Source of the DNA: Schizochytrium sp. CCTCC M209059
Lineage: Eukaryota; Sar; Bigyra; Thraustochytrida; Thraustochytriidae
Assembly (NCBI GenBank): GCA_000818945.1
Contig: KN805442.1
Location: 87,021 to 151,020, forward strand
DNA: 64,000 nt
Reading direction: 5' to 3'
Part shown: in pieces, positions 22,017 to 31,809 of the stretch
How the letters are laid out: every line of letters begins with the position of its first letter
Numbering within the stretch: the stretch's first letter is position 1
Notes under the pieces: generated by a model
The model's input: the letters and a program-made list of their open reading frames with translations, nothing else
Databases searched by the model: none
Told to the model about the DNA's origin: nothing
Position numbers and translations under genes: made by a program

Positions 22017-22232
22017 TCTGCGCCGTGGCGACGGACTGCTGCCAGACGCTGCACTGTTCGTCGACGCAGCGGTTTAGAGCGGGGAGACGCGCTCTGGAGC
22101 GTCCCTTTTTCCGTTCCGCGAAGACGTTCGTGCGGAGTAACGAGCGAGCCAAGCAAAGCAAAGCAAAGCAGCGAGAAAAGCAAGTTGCATTCATTCACAT
22201 ATCAGCAAGCGAGCCTTAAAGCGTCTCAAGGA

Positions 22233-23783
22233 ATGCTTGCCGTCGAGGTGGACACTCCGCAGGGCTTTTACGGTTGCAGCGGCGGATCAGGGTCTAGAGT
22301 AGATCAAGCGCCAGAACCAGGACTTGAATCAGCTCCATCAGACTTCGGCCACTTTGGCCAACACGAGAGGGCCATCAAGCTCGAGTCCTCATACGAGCCA
22401 TACCTGCCCATCATGGACACTCACAATAATCAAAGCGAGGAGACTGCTGAGAACGGTGGCCGAGCAGGCCAGTTCGGTCGCTTGGCGAGCCAAGAGTACA
22501 AAGTCGCACCTTCGTACGAAGCCCAAACCATGTACTTTTCTGCGAACGAGATGATGCCTGGAATGGAGGCCCGCGACAATGGAACGGAGGCCCGCAACAT
22601 TGGAACCTGTCAACAGCGAATGACCCGCTCTGATGACAACTACTTTCAGATGAACCACATGTCTCGATCGTACCCGATGATGAACGGAGGAGCCCAAATC
22701 CACCCGGCCAACCATCTTAACACAGCTGATACAGCGTTTTCGCAATGCTCGACCTCCCACTACACTAACTTACCCCCAAACAATAGGGCGCCAGTCCCTC
22801 CTTCCTATCCCCCGCCATCAAGAAGTGACGCACAGCGCAGCCCATCATCTTCCCACGACAGCCTTCAAGCGAAGCGCCAAGTCGTATCGGTGCGGCACAA
22901 TAGTACCCCGGTGAACTCCTCGCTGTCCCGAGCCAGCAGCGAGGGCCACAAGCTCCCTGTTAGCGACGTTATCCTCGAAAGACTTTTCCACCGCGCGCTC
23001 CGTGGTCTTCCCGGGTACCTCCACACCAAGTCCGAGAGCACAAAATCGCGCATGCTTTCTACCACGCAGTACTCTGAGGCGCTACTCTCTGTATTTGCGG
23101 GTATCAGAGACGTGCAAAGGACGCTCCCGACCGATCGAACGCTTCGCCATCTTCGCTGCTTTGTGCAGAGTATCATTGAGACGCCCATGGCCAGCAACAA
23201 TACGCCGTCCGCGATGGAAATTGCCATTGAAAAGTACAGAGGCGATGCCAAGGCGAACCCTGAGGTGGCTAAAGCATGGGCCTCACTCGCTGGGCCGTTG
23301 GCTGAGTGCAAAATCTGCATGCAGTGGCCCGAAAACAAGAAGAACCGTAGCCACTTTCCAAAGTACAACAAGGTCTCGGTGCCCCACGTACGCCACGCGC
23401 TCGAGCTTATCCTGAAAAACGAGGACCTCACCCTCACCATCATGGAATCTTTGGCCAAGGTTCCCCAGATGGGTACCTGGCCCCTTTTGGACTTTTTTAG
23501 TCAGACGCACGATATGGACCCCAAGCTGCTTCTCACAAGGCTCTTCCAGTGGTTTGCCGGTATCCTCGCGTACACAGAGAACATGCACGCTCTCAAGGAC
23601 TGCAAAACGGAACCCATTTTTGGCACACCTGACGATCAAAGCAAAAATGACGAAAACAACGACGACGATGACGACAGCGCCGATTCCTCCAGTCGGAGCA
23701 GCATCAGCGATAAGCGTCATCGAGACCCCGATGTCGAGGCCGAGCGTGACACGCGCAGCAAGCACTTGCGCTCCGAGTATTGA
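22233..23783 (+). CDS. Family A short protein: orphan helical module with C-terminal basic tail
   Basis: 516 residues from the ATG at 22233; the frame extends 16 codons upstream to a TTG in repeat sequence. Residues 1-245 are disordered, rich in Asn, Ser, Pro and Met. The helical module spans about 246-480. It shares with the other family A proteins the spacing of a Trp/Pro-rich middle and a final helix, LLTRLFQWFAGILAY, which aligns with FTQFCAAVLFEQ, LARWCAAVLYI and FTEWIAAIFYEQ. An Asp-rich stretch and a basic DKRHRD...RSKHLR tail close the protein. It has no TIR-like or TPR part. Similarity to the other members is weaker than between the genes at 967 and 8850, so membership is likely rather than certain. 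Function is unknown. Confidence 0.75.
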   Translation: MLAVEVDTPQGFYGCSGGSGSRVDQAPEPGLESAPSDFGHFGQHERAIKLESSYEPYLPIMDTHNNQSEETAENGGRAGQFGRLASQEYKVAPSYEAQTMYFSANEMMPGMEARDNGTEARNIGTCQQRMTRSDDNYFQMNHMSRSYPMMNGGAQIHPANHLNTADTAFSQCSTSHYTNLPPNNRAPVPPSYPPPSRSDAQRSPSSSHDSLQAKRQVVSVRHNSTPVNSSLSRASSEGHKLPVSDVILERLFHRALRGLPGYLHTKSESTKSRMLSTTQYSEALLSVFAGIRDVQRTLPTDRTLRHLRCFVQSIIETPMASNNTPSAMEIAIEKYRGDAKANPEVAKAWASLAGPLAECKICMQWPENKKNRSHFPKYNKVSVPHVRHALELILKNEDLTLTIMESLAKVPQMGTWPLLDFFSQTHDMDPKLLLTRLFQWFAGILAYTENMHALKDCKTEPIFGTPDDQSKNDENNDDDDDSADSSSRSSISDKRHRDPDVEAERDTRSKHLRSEY

Positions 23784-24054
23784 TGTATTTGGTGTAACTC
23801 TTCTGAAAAAACATGTTAATGAAAACTAGTACGATTTCTTCATTTCTTGATGCCACACACACACTCACACCTCGCGTCATGTTGCTCGAGGGCGGCGCTT
23901 CGAGAACCAAAGCATCAAGTTACGAGTCCGTCTATACTTGTCAAGCTGTGCGCAGCGTACAATCGTCAAGCTGTGCGCAGGCCAATCAAGGTGCAGAGGA
24001 GAAGAGAGAGATAGTAGAAAGCAGAATGCAAAGCAAACGTGAAAGAGATTGTTG
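23784..24054. other. Short intergenic region between convergent genes
   Basis: 271 bp between the stops of the plus-strand gene at 22233-23783 and the minus-strand gene at 24055-24924, so it holds both 3' ends. It contains a 16-bp direct repeat, GTCAAGCTGTGCGCAG, at 23940-23955 and 23965-23980. Confidence 0.6.
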
Positions 24055-24924
24055 TCATGTTAGCGAAGTGCGAGGCTTTGCGCGACATTTAAAATACAGT
24101 AAGGTCCGGGAAGTTTCCTCACAGTAGCGATCGTATTGTTTATTAATCTGCTCAAAGTCAGAGCAAAAGGAATCAGGAATATCACTCATTCCTCTGTGCG
24201 GTTTCGATAAGATCTCAAGTTGTGGCAGCTTGACGGTTAGCACTGTTGCATCTCTAAACCGACAGCGGACGCTGATGTCAAAAAGGTTGCGCTGCCTTCC
24301 CTGAGGGAGCAATAGTGCGAGTTTCCACGGCTTCATAGGGACCTTGAGGAAGACGCGCCCGCACCCGCTTCCGACCAAGGCTTTATCCTGTGAGATGAAC
24401 GTGGGTGCATCCGAAACTTGCGCGACAGTTGAGGGAATGTCGTGTGTCCAGGTCGCTTCGTCCAACCAATCACCTGCAATGAAGTTCTGGCCTTCTTTGC
24501 GTTCTCGTCTGCAAGCCTTTTTAAGACGACTTTTCCCCGACATAATGATGCTAATTTCCAATGGTTTGTCGGATCTTTGCGTATCGAGTACCGCGACCCA
24601 GTGTCGATATTTGGCGAATGCGTGGTAAATACATCTTGAGACCACAAGGACTTCAGGCTCTGAGATTATGGGGGGAGGCTCGGAGAACATGTCGTCGGCT
24701 GCGACGAGGTCTTGGTTCTCGGGACGCTGGCCAACGATACGTAGGAGATCTTCGCTGTCTTCGATCCCTTGCCCCGGCGAGCTCAACACGGTCGCTGCCA
24801 TCGAGTAGCTTTCGATCGTGTCGTCTGCCGAGCCAAGCGACCGTCGTCTTTTACGCGGGCTGCCGGAAGTCTCTGCCGTCTCGTCATCGTCTCGAGTCCT
24901 TGTCCTTGTCCTCCCCGTCGCCAT
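24055..24924 (-). CDS. Family B protein, short paralogue (unknown)
   Basis: 289 residues from an ATG at 24924. Residues 1-85 are charged and disordered, with a PRKRRR basic motif that may be a nuclear signal. Residues about 90-270 form a domain shared with the gene at 29644-31809: IYHAFAKYRHWVAV against VYYAYAKYRRMHVV, then ISIIMSGKSRL against IAIRMRGKVRV, a beta-rich middle, and KLPQLEILSKPH against KAPDLRVFAKQH with a following Pro-x-x-Phe and Tyr/Arg-rich helix. I do not recognise the family. The alternating hydrophobic pattern and basic leader would fit a beta-sandwich DNA-binding protein, but that is a guess. It is convergent with a family A gene. Confidence 0.75.
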   Translation of the reverse strand: MATGRTRTRTRDDDETAETSGSPRKRRRSLGSADDTIESYSMAATVLSSPGQGIEDSEDLLRIVGQRPENQDLVAADDMFSEPPPIISEPEVLVVSRCIYHAFAKYRHWVAVLDTQRSDKPLEISIIMSGKSRLKKACRRERKEGQNFIAGDWLDEATWTHDIPSTVAQVSDAPTFISQDKALVGSGCGRVFLKVPMKPWKLALLLPQGRQRNLFDISVRCRFRDATVLTVKLPQLEILSKPHRGMSDIPDSFCSDFEQINKQYDRYCEETSRTLLYFKCRAKPRTSLT

Positions 24925-25258
24925 GCCTCTGCTCTGCTCTGCTCTGCTTCGTGACTTTGGTCTCTCCCGCTGCCCGCACCGTCCCGGCTCTGTACGCCGC
25001 CCGCCCGTCCTGGCTTGTCTCGTCGCGTCCTGATCTTTTGTCCTCGTTTAAGTCCTCGGTGGTGTCCTTGGTGATGTCCTGATGCTCGCCGCCGCCGCGA
25101 CTTGTGCAGGAGCGCCCTTTCCCCCTGAGTAGCCGCTTTGATGCGGTATGCGAGAGGTGGTCACTCACTCACTCACCTCCCTCAAAAAAAAAAAACTTGT
25201 CTCTTCTCTCCGCTTGTGAGTCTTCTCGACCCCTTGTAGAGCCGTAACGCGTGCACGG

Positions 25259-25313
25259 GCTGCACACGCACGCACGCACGCACGCACGCACGCACCTACG
25301 CACGCACGCACCA
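25259..25313. repeat. (CGCA)n microsatellite
   Basis: CGCA tetranucleotide units with one CCTA interruption, about 335-390 bp upstream of the minus-strand start at 24924. Confidence 0.9.
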
Positions 25314-27274
25314 GGCCGAGACGGAGACCGATGCATTCCGACTGGCGGCGGCGGCGGCGGCCGGCGCGACTGCGAGCAAGAAGTCCGGGTCCCGCGCGCG
25401 TCTGCGTCTTTCGAGACCCGGCCGGGCATGAGCGGGGGGGAAAAGGAGCACGGTCATTTTAGGAAGGCAAGGCCCCTCGCTACTCCGTCTCGCGAGACCT
25501 GGCGACCGACCAGGCTCCTTGTCTGCACCAGACCAGCTCATGCGGGTGGACGGGTGAGCGAGCGAGCGAGAGAGCGAGAGGATGGATGCTCGGGCCTAGC
25601 GTAGCGTAGCATAGCGAGCTGGCAGCAGCCTGCCAGGCCTCAGCACCGGGAACGAAGGGGTGTGCGGAAGAAAGGCACGAGCGCGGGAAAGACTTTTTTA
25701 TTTTCAATCCAAAATGTTCTTTCCTTCTTCCTTTTCAAAGTTTCTTTCTCTCATGCTCTCATTCTCTGCAGTCTCAACTTTCTTGTTTCTTTCTGTGGTT
25801 CTAGGAGGGAGTTGCTTGCAGCGTGCTTCGCGATGAAGAATGGTCTCTCAACGTCCTGCTTGCGAAGGAGGGCCGGGCGCCGCCTCCACCCCGCCTTCGA
25901 GCCCAAGGAGTGGCGGCGGCGGCGGCGACTCGATTTGAAAGGCGCCAAGGCGACGGACCGGCGCGTGCAGCCTGGCCGGGGCCGCAGCCTCGACTTCGAC
26001 GGCTCTTTTTCTCTTTGTTTCTTTTCATTCATTTCTTCGTTCCTTTGCGCGGCTGGCAGGATCGCGCGGCTGGCAGGAATCGTGCTACAGCCCGAGAAGA
26101 GCTACAGGGCGCGAGTCGAGGGTCGCGCATGGCCGGGCCGCGCCGCGTCGAGAGGAGAAAAGGGGGGGGGGCTGGCATGAAGACGCGTGCGTACGTGCGG
26201 GCAAGGCGACTGGCTGCGGCCGATGGATCGGCGGACCGTGCGAGAGAGTGAGGGCGCACGCGAGGAGGCCAGGACAGGCTCCCCTCCCCAGACCGCCTGT
26301 TCTGCTGATGTGCATGCGGACGCAGCCTGCGGCCGAGTGCGTGCCGTTCCGTCTCTCGTCTTGTCTCGTTCGTCTTGTGTCGTGGAGTAGCCTAGCCGGC
26401 GCAACGCCTTCCATGCCTCTTGGAAGGTGCGCCGGCCGCGGTCCTTGGCGAACCGTCTCCAAAGACCTGCTCGCTTCCAAGTATCGCGCCTCTTAAAGAA
26501 ATTATAGCAGCCGTGGGGCATAGACTGTGGTCAATCTATGTGGGGAGAAAATACATGATGGAATTTCTTGTCGGGGATTAGAATTTGTAAATAAATTTTC
26601 GCTCCTCTCCGAAGCACGGCTGTGGTTGGGCTTTGCGGGGCAGGAGGGGGGGGGGAGGCTGGCACAAGCGTGTGGAGTAAAAGAGGAAGCGTGGGTTGGT
26701 TGCCATGCCATGTTATGCTATGCTATGCTATGCTATGAAAGGATTGACTGGTGGGTGAATAAAGGAAAGTTGAGCCCGAGAGATTGACTGGAAATGGTCG
26801 ACGGATTGGATCGATAGCAGCTGAGATGGATGACTGGCCGGCCTGCAGCGGCCAGAGAAACAGGTATCTATAGCTGCAAGCGCCCTGCCGTGCAGAGCAG
26901 CAGTCTGCAGTCATCTGGCAGCGACAGGCGACCGACAGAAGGATGCAGTTGCATCACACAACCAACACGGGCGGCTTCCGAGGGAGGAGGGAGGACCATG
27001 GCCGTGGCCTGCGTTTTCCACTGCCTCTCGCCGTTTGCATCGGCATCGTCAACGCGGCGCAGCGCAGCTCACCCTCTCGCTTTGCGTGAAATGTCGACCG
27101 TTCCGTCAATAACGGATGCACGAATGGGGCGGGGCGCGTGCGGAGGGACAATACTAGTAGTCTCGGACTGAGAAGATTGACCGAGACGACGGATGGATCG
27201 AAAAGGTTGATGTGATCAAGACCCGAGAATGTTTGTTTGCCCTTTTCACGCTGCTCACGCGGCGCACGATGCTC

Positions 27275-27327
27275 TGTCAAGATGATGCACAGAGGCCGAG
27301 GTGCCCTCTCTCTGCATCATCTTGACA
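27275..27327. other. Inverted repeat able to form a hairpin
   Basis: TGTCAAGATGATGCA (27275-27289) is perfectly complementary to TGCATCATCTTGACA (27313-27327). Inner AGAGG and CCTCT segments can extend the stem. It lies in DNA without a coding signal. It could be a structured RNA, a foldback element remnant or a regulatory site; nothing here decides which. Confidence 0.6.
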
Positions 27328-28276
27328 AAGACCAGCGCAGCGCAAGCACCAGTACTATCGTCAGCGCGTCTGCCCGCACGAAGCGCACGATCACAAGCGG
27401 CGTCTCAACCGAGAGGTACTTGACCTGCGCCGCCGCGCCACCAGCCCGCCCCGTCGAATGTCAAACTTGAAGAACGCAGGCGAGCGAGGGGATTGAGAGA
27501 GCAAACTAGCACGGAAAAGGCTTCCTCCGCCTTGGCGGTCTTACGGATCGCGGAGCGGCGTGTCGATGCGGTATTTCAGAATCATATCCCATCGGAGTCT
27601 TCCGCTGATCAACGCGCAGTGCAGAGGGCGGCGCGAAGCTTGTGGGACAGCGGCAGTGGCGACGCGCCACGCGACGGACGCGGACACGGAGGCGGGACGG
27701 GTCGGAAGTCCGGTCTGCACGGAAGAAGATAGGCAAATAAATAAAAGTGGCAAACAGGCAGCTCAGATGTGGAAGCTCGAGAGCGCCGCTTCAAGTTGAG
27801 CCTGCATTGACATGTGGGTCAGACGAGGCCAGATGCGTAGACGAGAAGAATCATTCGTTCATTTTCATTCTTCAATCGCACGAAATCGTGATTAGCTAGG
27901 AGCGGTGTGTGGACCACCGACCGATCAGACGACTGGCGGAGTGAGCGGGATTCCGGGAAGCGGCTGCGGCAAGCGGGAGTGCGGACCCGATGTGGGTGGA
28001 GCTCATGTCACGAAAGCGGATGCTTCGAAGGGCAATGTCGAGAGGCGAGGAGTTGCGCCCGGGGTCGCGACAAGCGCTGCGACTGTCTCGAGCGGAAACC
28101 TATCGGAGCAAGTAACAACGTAGTTCACGTGAATGTTCATAGACGCCCTTCTCGAAGGTCAGGTGGGCTGCTTGGCGCTATTTCTCGATCGACCGAACAC
28201 ACAGGAAAGAAATAGGCCTAGGCACAGGAAAGGAATCGGGTTAGCGCCCAGTCTCAAGGTTCTGACCGTGGACCCA

Positions 28277-28446
28277 AAGAAGGGGCTAGACTCGAAGAAA
28301 GAAGGGGCTAGACTCGAAGAAAGAAGCGGCTAGACTTGAAGAAAGAAGCGGCTAAACTCGAAGAAAGAAGCGGCTAAACTCGAAGAAAGAAGCGGCTAAA
28401 CTCGAAGAAAGAAGCGGGATAGACTCGAAGAAAGAAGGGGCTAGCC
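28277..28446. repeat. 22-bp minisatellite, seven units
   Basis: Units begin with CTCGAAGAAAGAAG at 28291, 28313, 28335, 28357, 28379, 28401 and 28424. Spacing is 22 bp, except for the last at 23. Units differ by one to three substitutions. The array is purine-rich on this strand. Confidence 0.9.
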
Positions 28447-28571
28447 TTGTTTCCGGCGCGCGATACTTGACTGCTTCGGTGCGAGTACGCATTGCTAAAA
28501 AGAACACAACAGTGAACTGAGAGAATGGCGAGCAATCATGGGCAAGCGCGAGTCCGATTCTTGAGAATGGC

Positions 28572-28750
28572 TGACCGGCCAGCCAAACACACAGCTGACC
28601 GTCATGCGAAAGAGCGCGCTCTATTGGGGGTTCTATCCAAGCAAGAGAATTGTTCACCTACGTGCTGGTTATCCTCCTTTTTATAAGGCAGCAGCAAGAC
28701 AATTGACTGACGGGCCAGCCAAACAAACAGCTGACAATCTTGCGAAAGGA
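28572..28750 (+). repeat. Imperfect direct repeat, two copies of about 43 bp
   Basis: Segments at 28572-28614 and 28708-28750 share GGCCAGCCAAAC, ACAGCTGAC and TTGCGAAAG or ATGCGAAAG with the same internal spacing. Repeat period is 136 bp. Confidence 0.75.
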
Positions 28751-29213
28751 GGGCACTCTTTCCGTAGTCGCATGCAAGCGCGAAATCATTCTCCTACATG
28801 TTGACTATCGTTTCAAGGAGTCGAGTATATCCAAGGGTTCATCCAGCAAAGCAAAAAAAGCATGCCAGCGCATTCACGCTCGGCAAGAGTGAATCTTGTT
28901 CATCCATGATCACCTATCGCATATTGCGTTCTCGCGCAGCAACTCCAGGCGCACGACCTCTCGTGCTCGCGCGCACACACCATCCCACCTAGCTGCCCTC
29001 CCGAAGATGCCGTCTGTCTCCCATCCCACCCGTCGGGGCGCTCTCATTGTCCCCAACTCGCCTCGCCTCTTCTTTCCCCCCCTTCAACAATGTGCACGGC
29101 CCCAGCAAGCCCCTTCTTCGACCGAGAGCATCCCTCGATAACACACGGCGCCTCTCCTCTCCTCTCCTCTCCTCCGCGCGCCCGGCGGCGCCGCGCTGCA
29201 GCGGGCGGCGGCG

Positions 29214-29450
29214 NNNNNNNNNNNNNNNNNNNNNNNNNNNNNNNNNNNNNNNNNNNNNNNNNNNNNNNNNNNNNNNNNNNNNNNNNNNNNNNNNNNNNNN
29301 NNNNNNNNNNNNNNNNNNNNNNNNNNNNNNNNNNNNNNNNNNNNNNNNNNNNNNNNNNNNNNNNNNNNNNNNNNNNNNNNNNNNNNNNNNNNNNNNNNNN
29401 NNNNNNNNNNNNNNNNNNNNNNNNNNNNNNNNNNNNNNNNNNNNNNNNNN
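29214..29450. other. Assembly gap (237 N)
   Basis: A run of N flanked on both sides by GCG/GGC-rich sequence. It lies 193 bp upstream of the ATG at 29644, so the leader, and possibly an alternative first coding part, of that gene is not fully known. Confidence 1.
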
Positions 29451-29643
29451 GCGGCGGCGGCCTCGATGCAGCCAGCCAGGGAGCGTAGGGGGTCCTAGGG
29501 CCCGGCTAGCGCGGCGGGCGGGCGGGGCGGCTCGCGGCAGTCCAGCTTCGCTCGGCCTGGCTTCGAGGGCGGCGGCGAGCGAGCGAGAGAGCGAGAGCGC
29601 GCGGCGCGCGAGCGGAGGGCGGCGCGGGCCATGCGAGGAGAGC

Positions 29644-31809
29644 ATGGCGCAGCCCGCGAGCAGATCCGGCGGCGAGCGCGGCGAGGCGGCGAAGCGCAAG
29701 CGCGAGGAGATCGAGCATGATGCCGCCACTGCCGCCGACACGCGCCCCATGCACGCGGCCCCCGGCGGCGACAAGCACGCGCGCGTCGCGAGCGCCGCGC
29801 GGAGGGAGGAGGCAGGCGGGGAGGAGGAGGAGGAGGAGGAGACAGGCGCGCCCGACGCCGGCGCCGCGCCGGGTGCCGGTCGCGGCGCACGCGCGGACGT
29901 TGGCGCGCGCAAGCGGTTTGGACGCGGGGGAACCGCGAAGACGAACGCGGCGCAGGGCACGCAGGGCCTTGCCGTTAAAGAGCACCTGCTCGAGGTGCTA
30001 CGGCCACCCTCGGTACGCACAGGACTCCCCGGCGGCCCATTTGCGTCCGCGGCCTTCGCCTCTTCTGCATCCTTCCCCACTGCATCCTCCTCGTCGGCCT
30101 TGTCGTCGACGTTGTCGTCGTCTTCCTCGGCACAGTCCCTGACCTCGTCTTCTTCGTCCTCGACCATGTCTTCGTCCCCGCTTCCCTTTGTCTCCTTTGC
30201 TTCCTTACCGCAGCCCGAGTCCGAGTCGCAGGCTCAATCCCCCATAGGACAATTTGCAGGCCTCGAGGCGCTGTCAGAAGTTGCCACGAATGAGAAGGCT
30301 CGCTCGGACGCCTCGAGTCCAACAGGAGCTCCCTCTTCACCCATGGAGAAACCTGCCTTCACGCCCGCGAATATGACAGCCATGCTTGCTGCTGTTCTCG
30401 CGAATGCCACCAAGGGGTCCCCGACGGCGTCCGGGCCCAATTTGGCAAACATGCTCTCTGTTATGGATGGCAAGAGGAAATCCGCGAGCCACATTAACTT
30501 TGCGAACCTCCTCGCCAACAGCACCAACAACAAGAAGAAAACCAATGACTATGACAACAATAATAATGATGATGGCGGCGGCAAGGAAAGGCCATCGAAC
30601 CAGCTCTCCGCAACGCGTTCAAACGCCGCAGCCGTCGCTGCAGCAGCAGCGGCCTCTCCGAACAACCAAGCCCCGCTACTCTCTGCGCAGAGCCCGATGT
30701 TTGGCTTTGGCACGGTGGCGAGCACTCCTAAGTTTGCCGGTCCCGCCTTGCACGCCCCAGACTCTGCTGCACGAGAACCCCAGGATGACCTGTACGGAGC
30801 CACGCAAGAACTCGAAGAAGAGGAAAACCCTGCAAAAGTCGAGGCCGATGGCGCGCGCGATGAGTCGCAACGCATTCCCGAAATTATGACCAACACCAAA
30901 AAGAACCAAGTCGTTGAGCCTGCCGATGAGGACCGCAACTATGATCGAAACCTTTTGAAGATGGTCCTGCCGCCGCCATCGCAGTTCGAGCAAGAAGTTT
31001 ACTACGCTTATGCAAAGTACCGCAGGATGCACGTCGTCGTGCGCGCTGCCAACAACAATGTGCAATCCCCGCCCGACACCATTGCGATCCGCATGCGGGG
31101 CAAAGTGCGCGTACGCCAGGGCGAAGGCGTCGATAACTACGGACGGGCCACCTACAAAGACGGCCAGCTTGACTCAGTGGTGACATGGTCTCGCACCGAC
31201 CAGAGAAACTACGTTGGCGCCGCCAACAACAGGCACGGCCTCATCAAACTCCGCGCTTCCAAGGTCGACGTCCGGGACGACCTCGTGATACTCGACATTT
31301 CGATTCTGCCGCAAAATGTGGCACTCTTCGACGCGCACCGGCGAATCGCCAATCGTTTCACCGTAGAAGTCATTTGTACGTACGGTAAGACAAAAGCCAT
31401 CGTCAAAGCTCCAGATCTCCGTGTTTTCGCGAAACAGCATGGCAAGAAACGCATGCAGGATTTACCCAAGGAGTTCTCCGACCGCTACGAAGACTATCGC
31501 CAGCGCGTCGACCGCATGCGCCGCGGAGACCATTCCGCCGCGCACATGATTGGAGCGTCGTTCGCCTCCTCGCCCACATCGTCTCCCATTTTCAAGTTGC
31601 CCCATTTGCCCTCTTTGGCTGGCCGGCCAACGGATGCCCCTTCTGCTTCGGCATCTGCTGTGGCTGCGGCTACCTCTCCCAATCAGCTTGCGAACATCAT
31701 TGCCACGTTCGCACAGCATCAACAACAGCAGCAGCAATTCTTGATGATGCAACAGCGCCAGCATCAGCATCAGCACCACCACCACCACCACCCGCACCAC
31801 CAGCCATAG
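29644..31809 (+). CDS. Family B protein, long paralogue (unknown)
   Basis: 721 residues from the ATG at 29644. The open frame continues upstream through the N gap, but that part has no better start. Residues 1-440 are disordered: a KRKREE basic motif near residue 20, Ala/Gly-rich, long Ser runs, and an Asn/Lys-rich patch. Residues about 447-628 match the domain of the gene at 24055-24924 (VYYAYAKYRRM, IRMRGKVRV, VILDISILPQNVALF, APDLRVFAKQHGKK, LPKEFSDRYEDYRQR). The tail is Ser/Ala-rich and ends in Gln/His runs, including six consecutive His, a pattern common in transcriptional regulators. A nuclear role is inference. An AATAAAA polyadenylation-like signal follows about 40 bp after the stop. 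Confidence 0.8.
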   Translation: MAQPASRSGGERGEAAKRKREEIEHDAATAADTRPMHAAPGGDKHARVASAARREEAGGEEEEEEETGAPDAGAAPGAGRGARADVGARKRFGRGGTAKTNAAQGTQGLAVKEHLLEVLRPPSVRTGLPGGPFASAAFASSASFPTASSSSALSSTLSSSSSAQSLTSSSSSSTMSSSPLPFVSFASLPQPESESQAQSPIGQFAGLEALSEVATNEKARSDASSPTGAPSSPMEKPAFTPANMTAMLAAVLANATKGSPTASGPNLANMLSVMDGKRKSASHINFANLLANSTNNKKKTNDYDNNNNDDGGGKERPSNQLSATRSNAAAVAAAAAASPNNQAPLLSAQSPMFGFGTVASTPKFAGPALHAPDSAAREPQDDLYGATQELEEEENPAKVEADGARDESQRIPEIMTNTKKNQVVEPADEDRNYDRNLLKMVLPPPSQFEQEVYYAYAKYRRMHVVVRAANNNVQSPPDTIAIRMRGKVRVRQGEGVDNYGRATYKDGQLDSVVTWSRTDQRNYVGAANNRHGLIKLRASKVDVRDDLVILDISILPQNVALFDAHRRIANRFTVEVICTYGKTKAIVKAPDLRVFAKQHGKKRMQDLPKEFSDRYEDYRQRVDRMRRGDHSAAHMIGASFASSPTSSPIFKLPHLPSLAGRPTDAPSASASAVAAATSPNQLANIIATFAQHQQQQQQFLMMQQRQHQHQHHHHHHPHHQP

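Larger units (their letters stand above)
13518..22232. other. Long gene-free, repeat-rich interval (8.7 kb)
   Basis: This separates the divergently oriented starts at 13517 (minus) and 22233 (plus). It is GC-rich and contains many short tandem repeats. Numerous 60-390-codon frames occur, but their translations are Arg/Ala/Ser/Pro low complexity or pentanucleotide-repeat artefacts, and none shows a recognisable domain. AAGC repeats lie close to both gene starts (sense-strand AAGCAAGCAAGC at about 13618-13634; AAAGC repeats at about 22142-22184). Spliced genes or non-coding RNAs cannot be excluded by eye; I could not see a tRNA. Confidence 0.6.
24925..29643. other. Gene-poor, repeat-rich interval (4.7 kb)
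   Basis: This lies between the divergent starts of the two family B genes. The sense-strand leader of the 24055-24924 gene has AGCAG repeats; the leader of the 29644 gene has GAGCGAGCGAG. Inside are (CGCA)n, TATGC repeats near 26712, a stable inverted repeat at 27275-27327, a 22-bp minisatellite, a duplicated segment of about 43 bp and an assembly gap. No coding frame with a recognisable domain was found. Confidence 0.55.

Noticed and set aside
20807..22194. Long frames on both strands encoding poly-FSFLF and poly-KEKKR proteins
   Set aside because: They are produced entirely by the TTTTC array, which has no stop codon in any frame; flanking sequence shows no domain.
23283..23765. 160-codon minus-strand frame antisense to a family A gene
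   Set aside because: It is a shadow of the real plus-strand gene and ends in hydrophobic runs encoded by its Asp-rich codons.
29047..29643. Upstream extension of the family B gene through the N gap
   Set aside because: The frame starts in low-complexity sequence and passes through 237 unknown bases. The ATG at 29644 gives a start like that of its paralogue.
13527..29643. Transposon or retroelement remnants
   Set aside because: No reverse transcriptase, integrase or transposase-like peptide and no long terminal repeats were seen in the gene-poor intervals.
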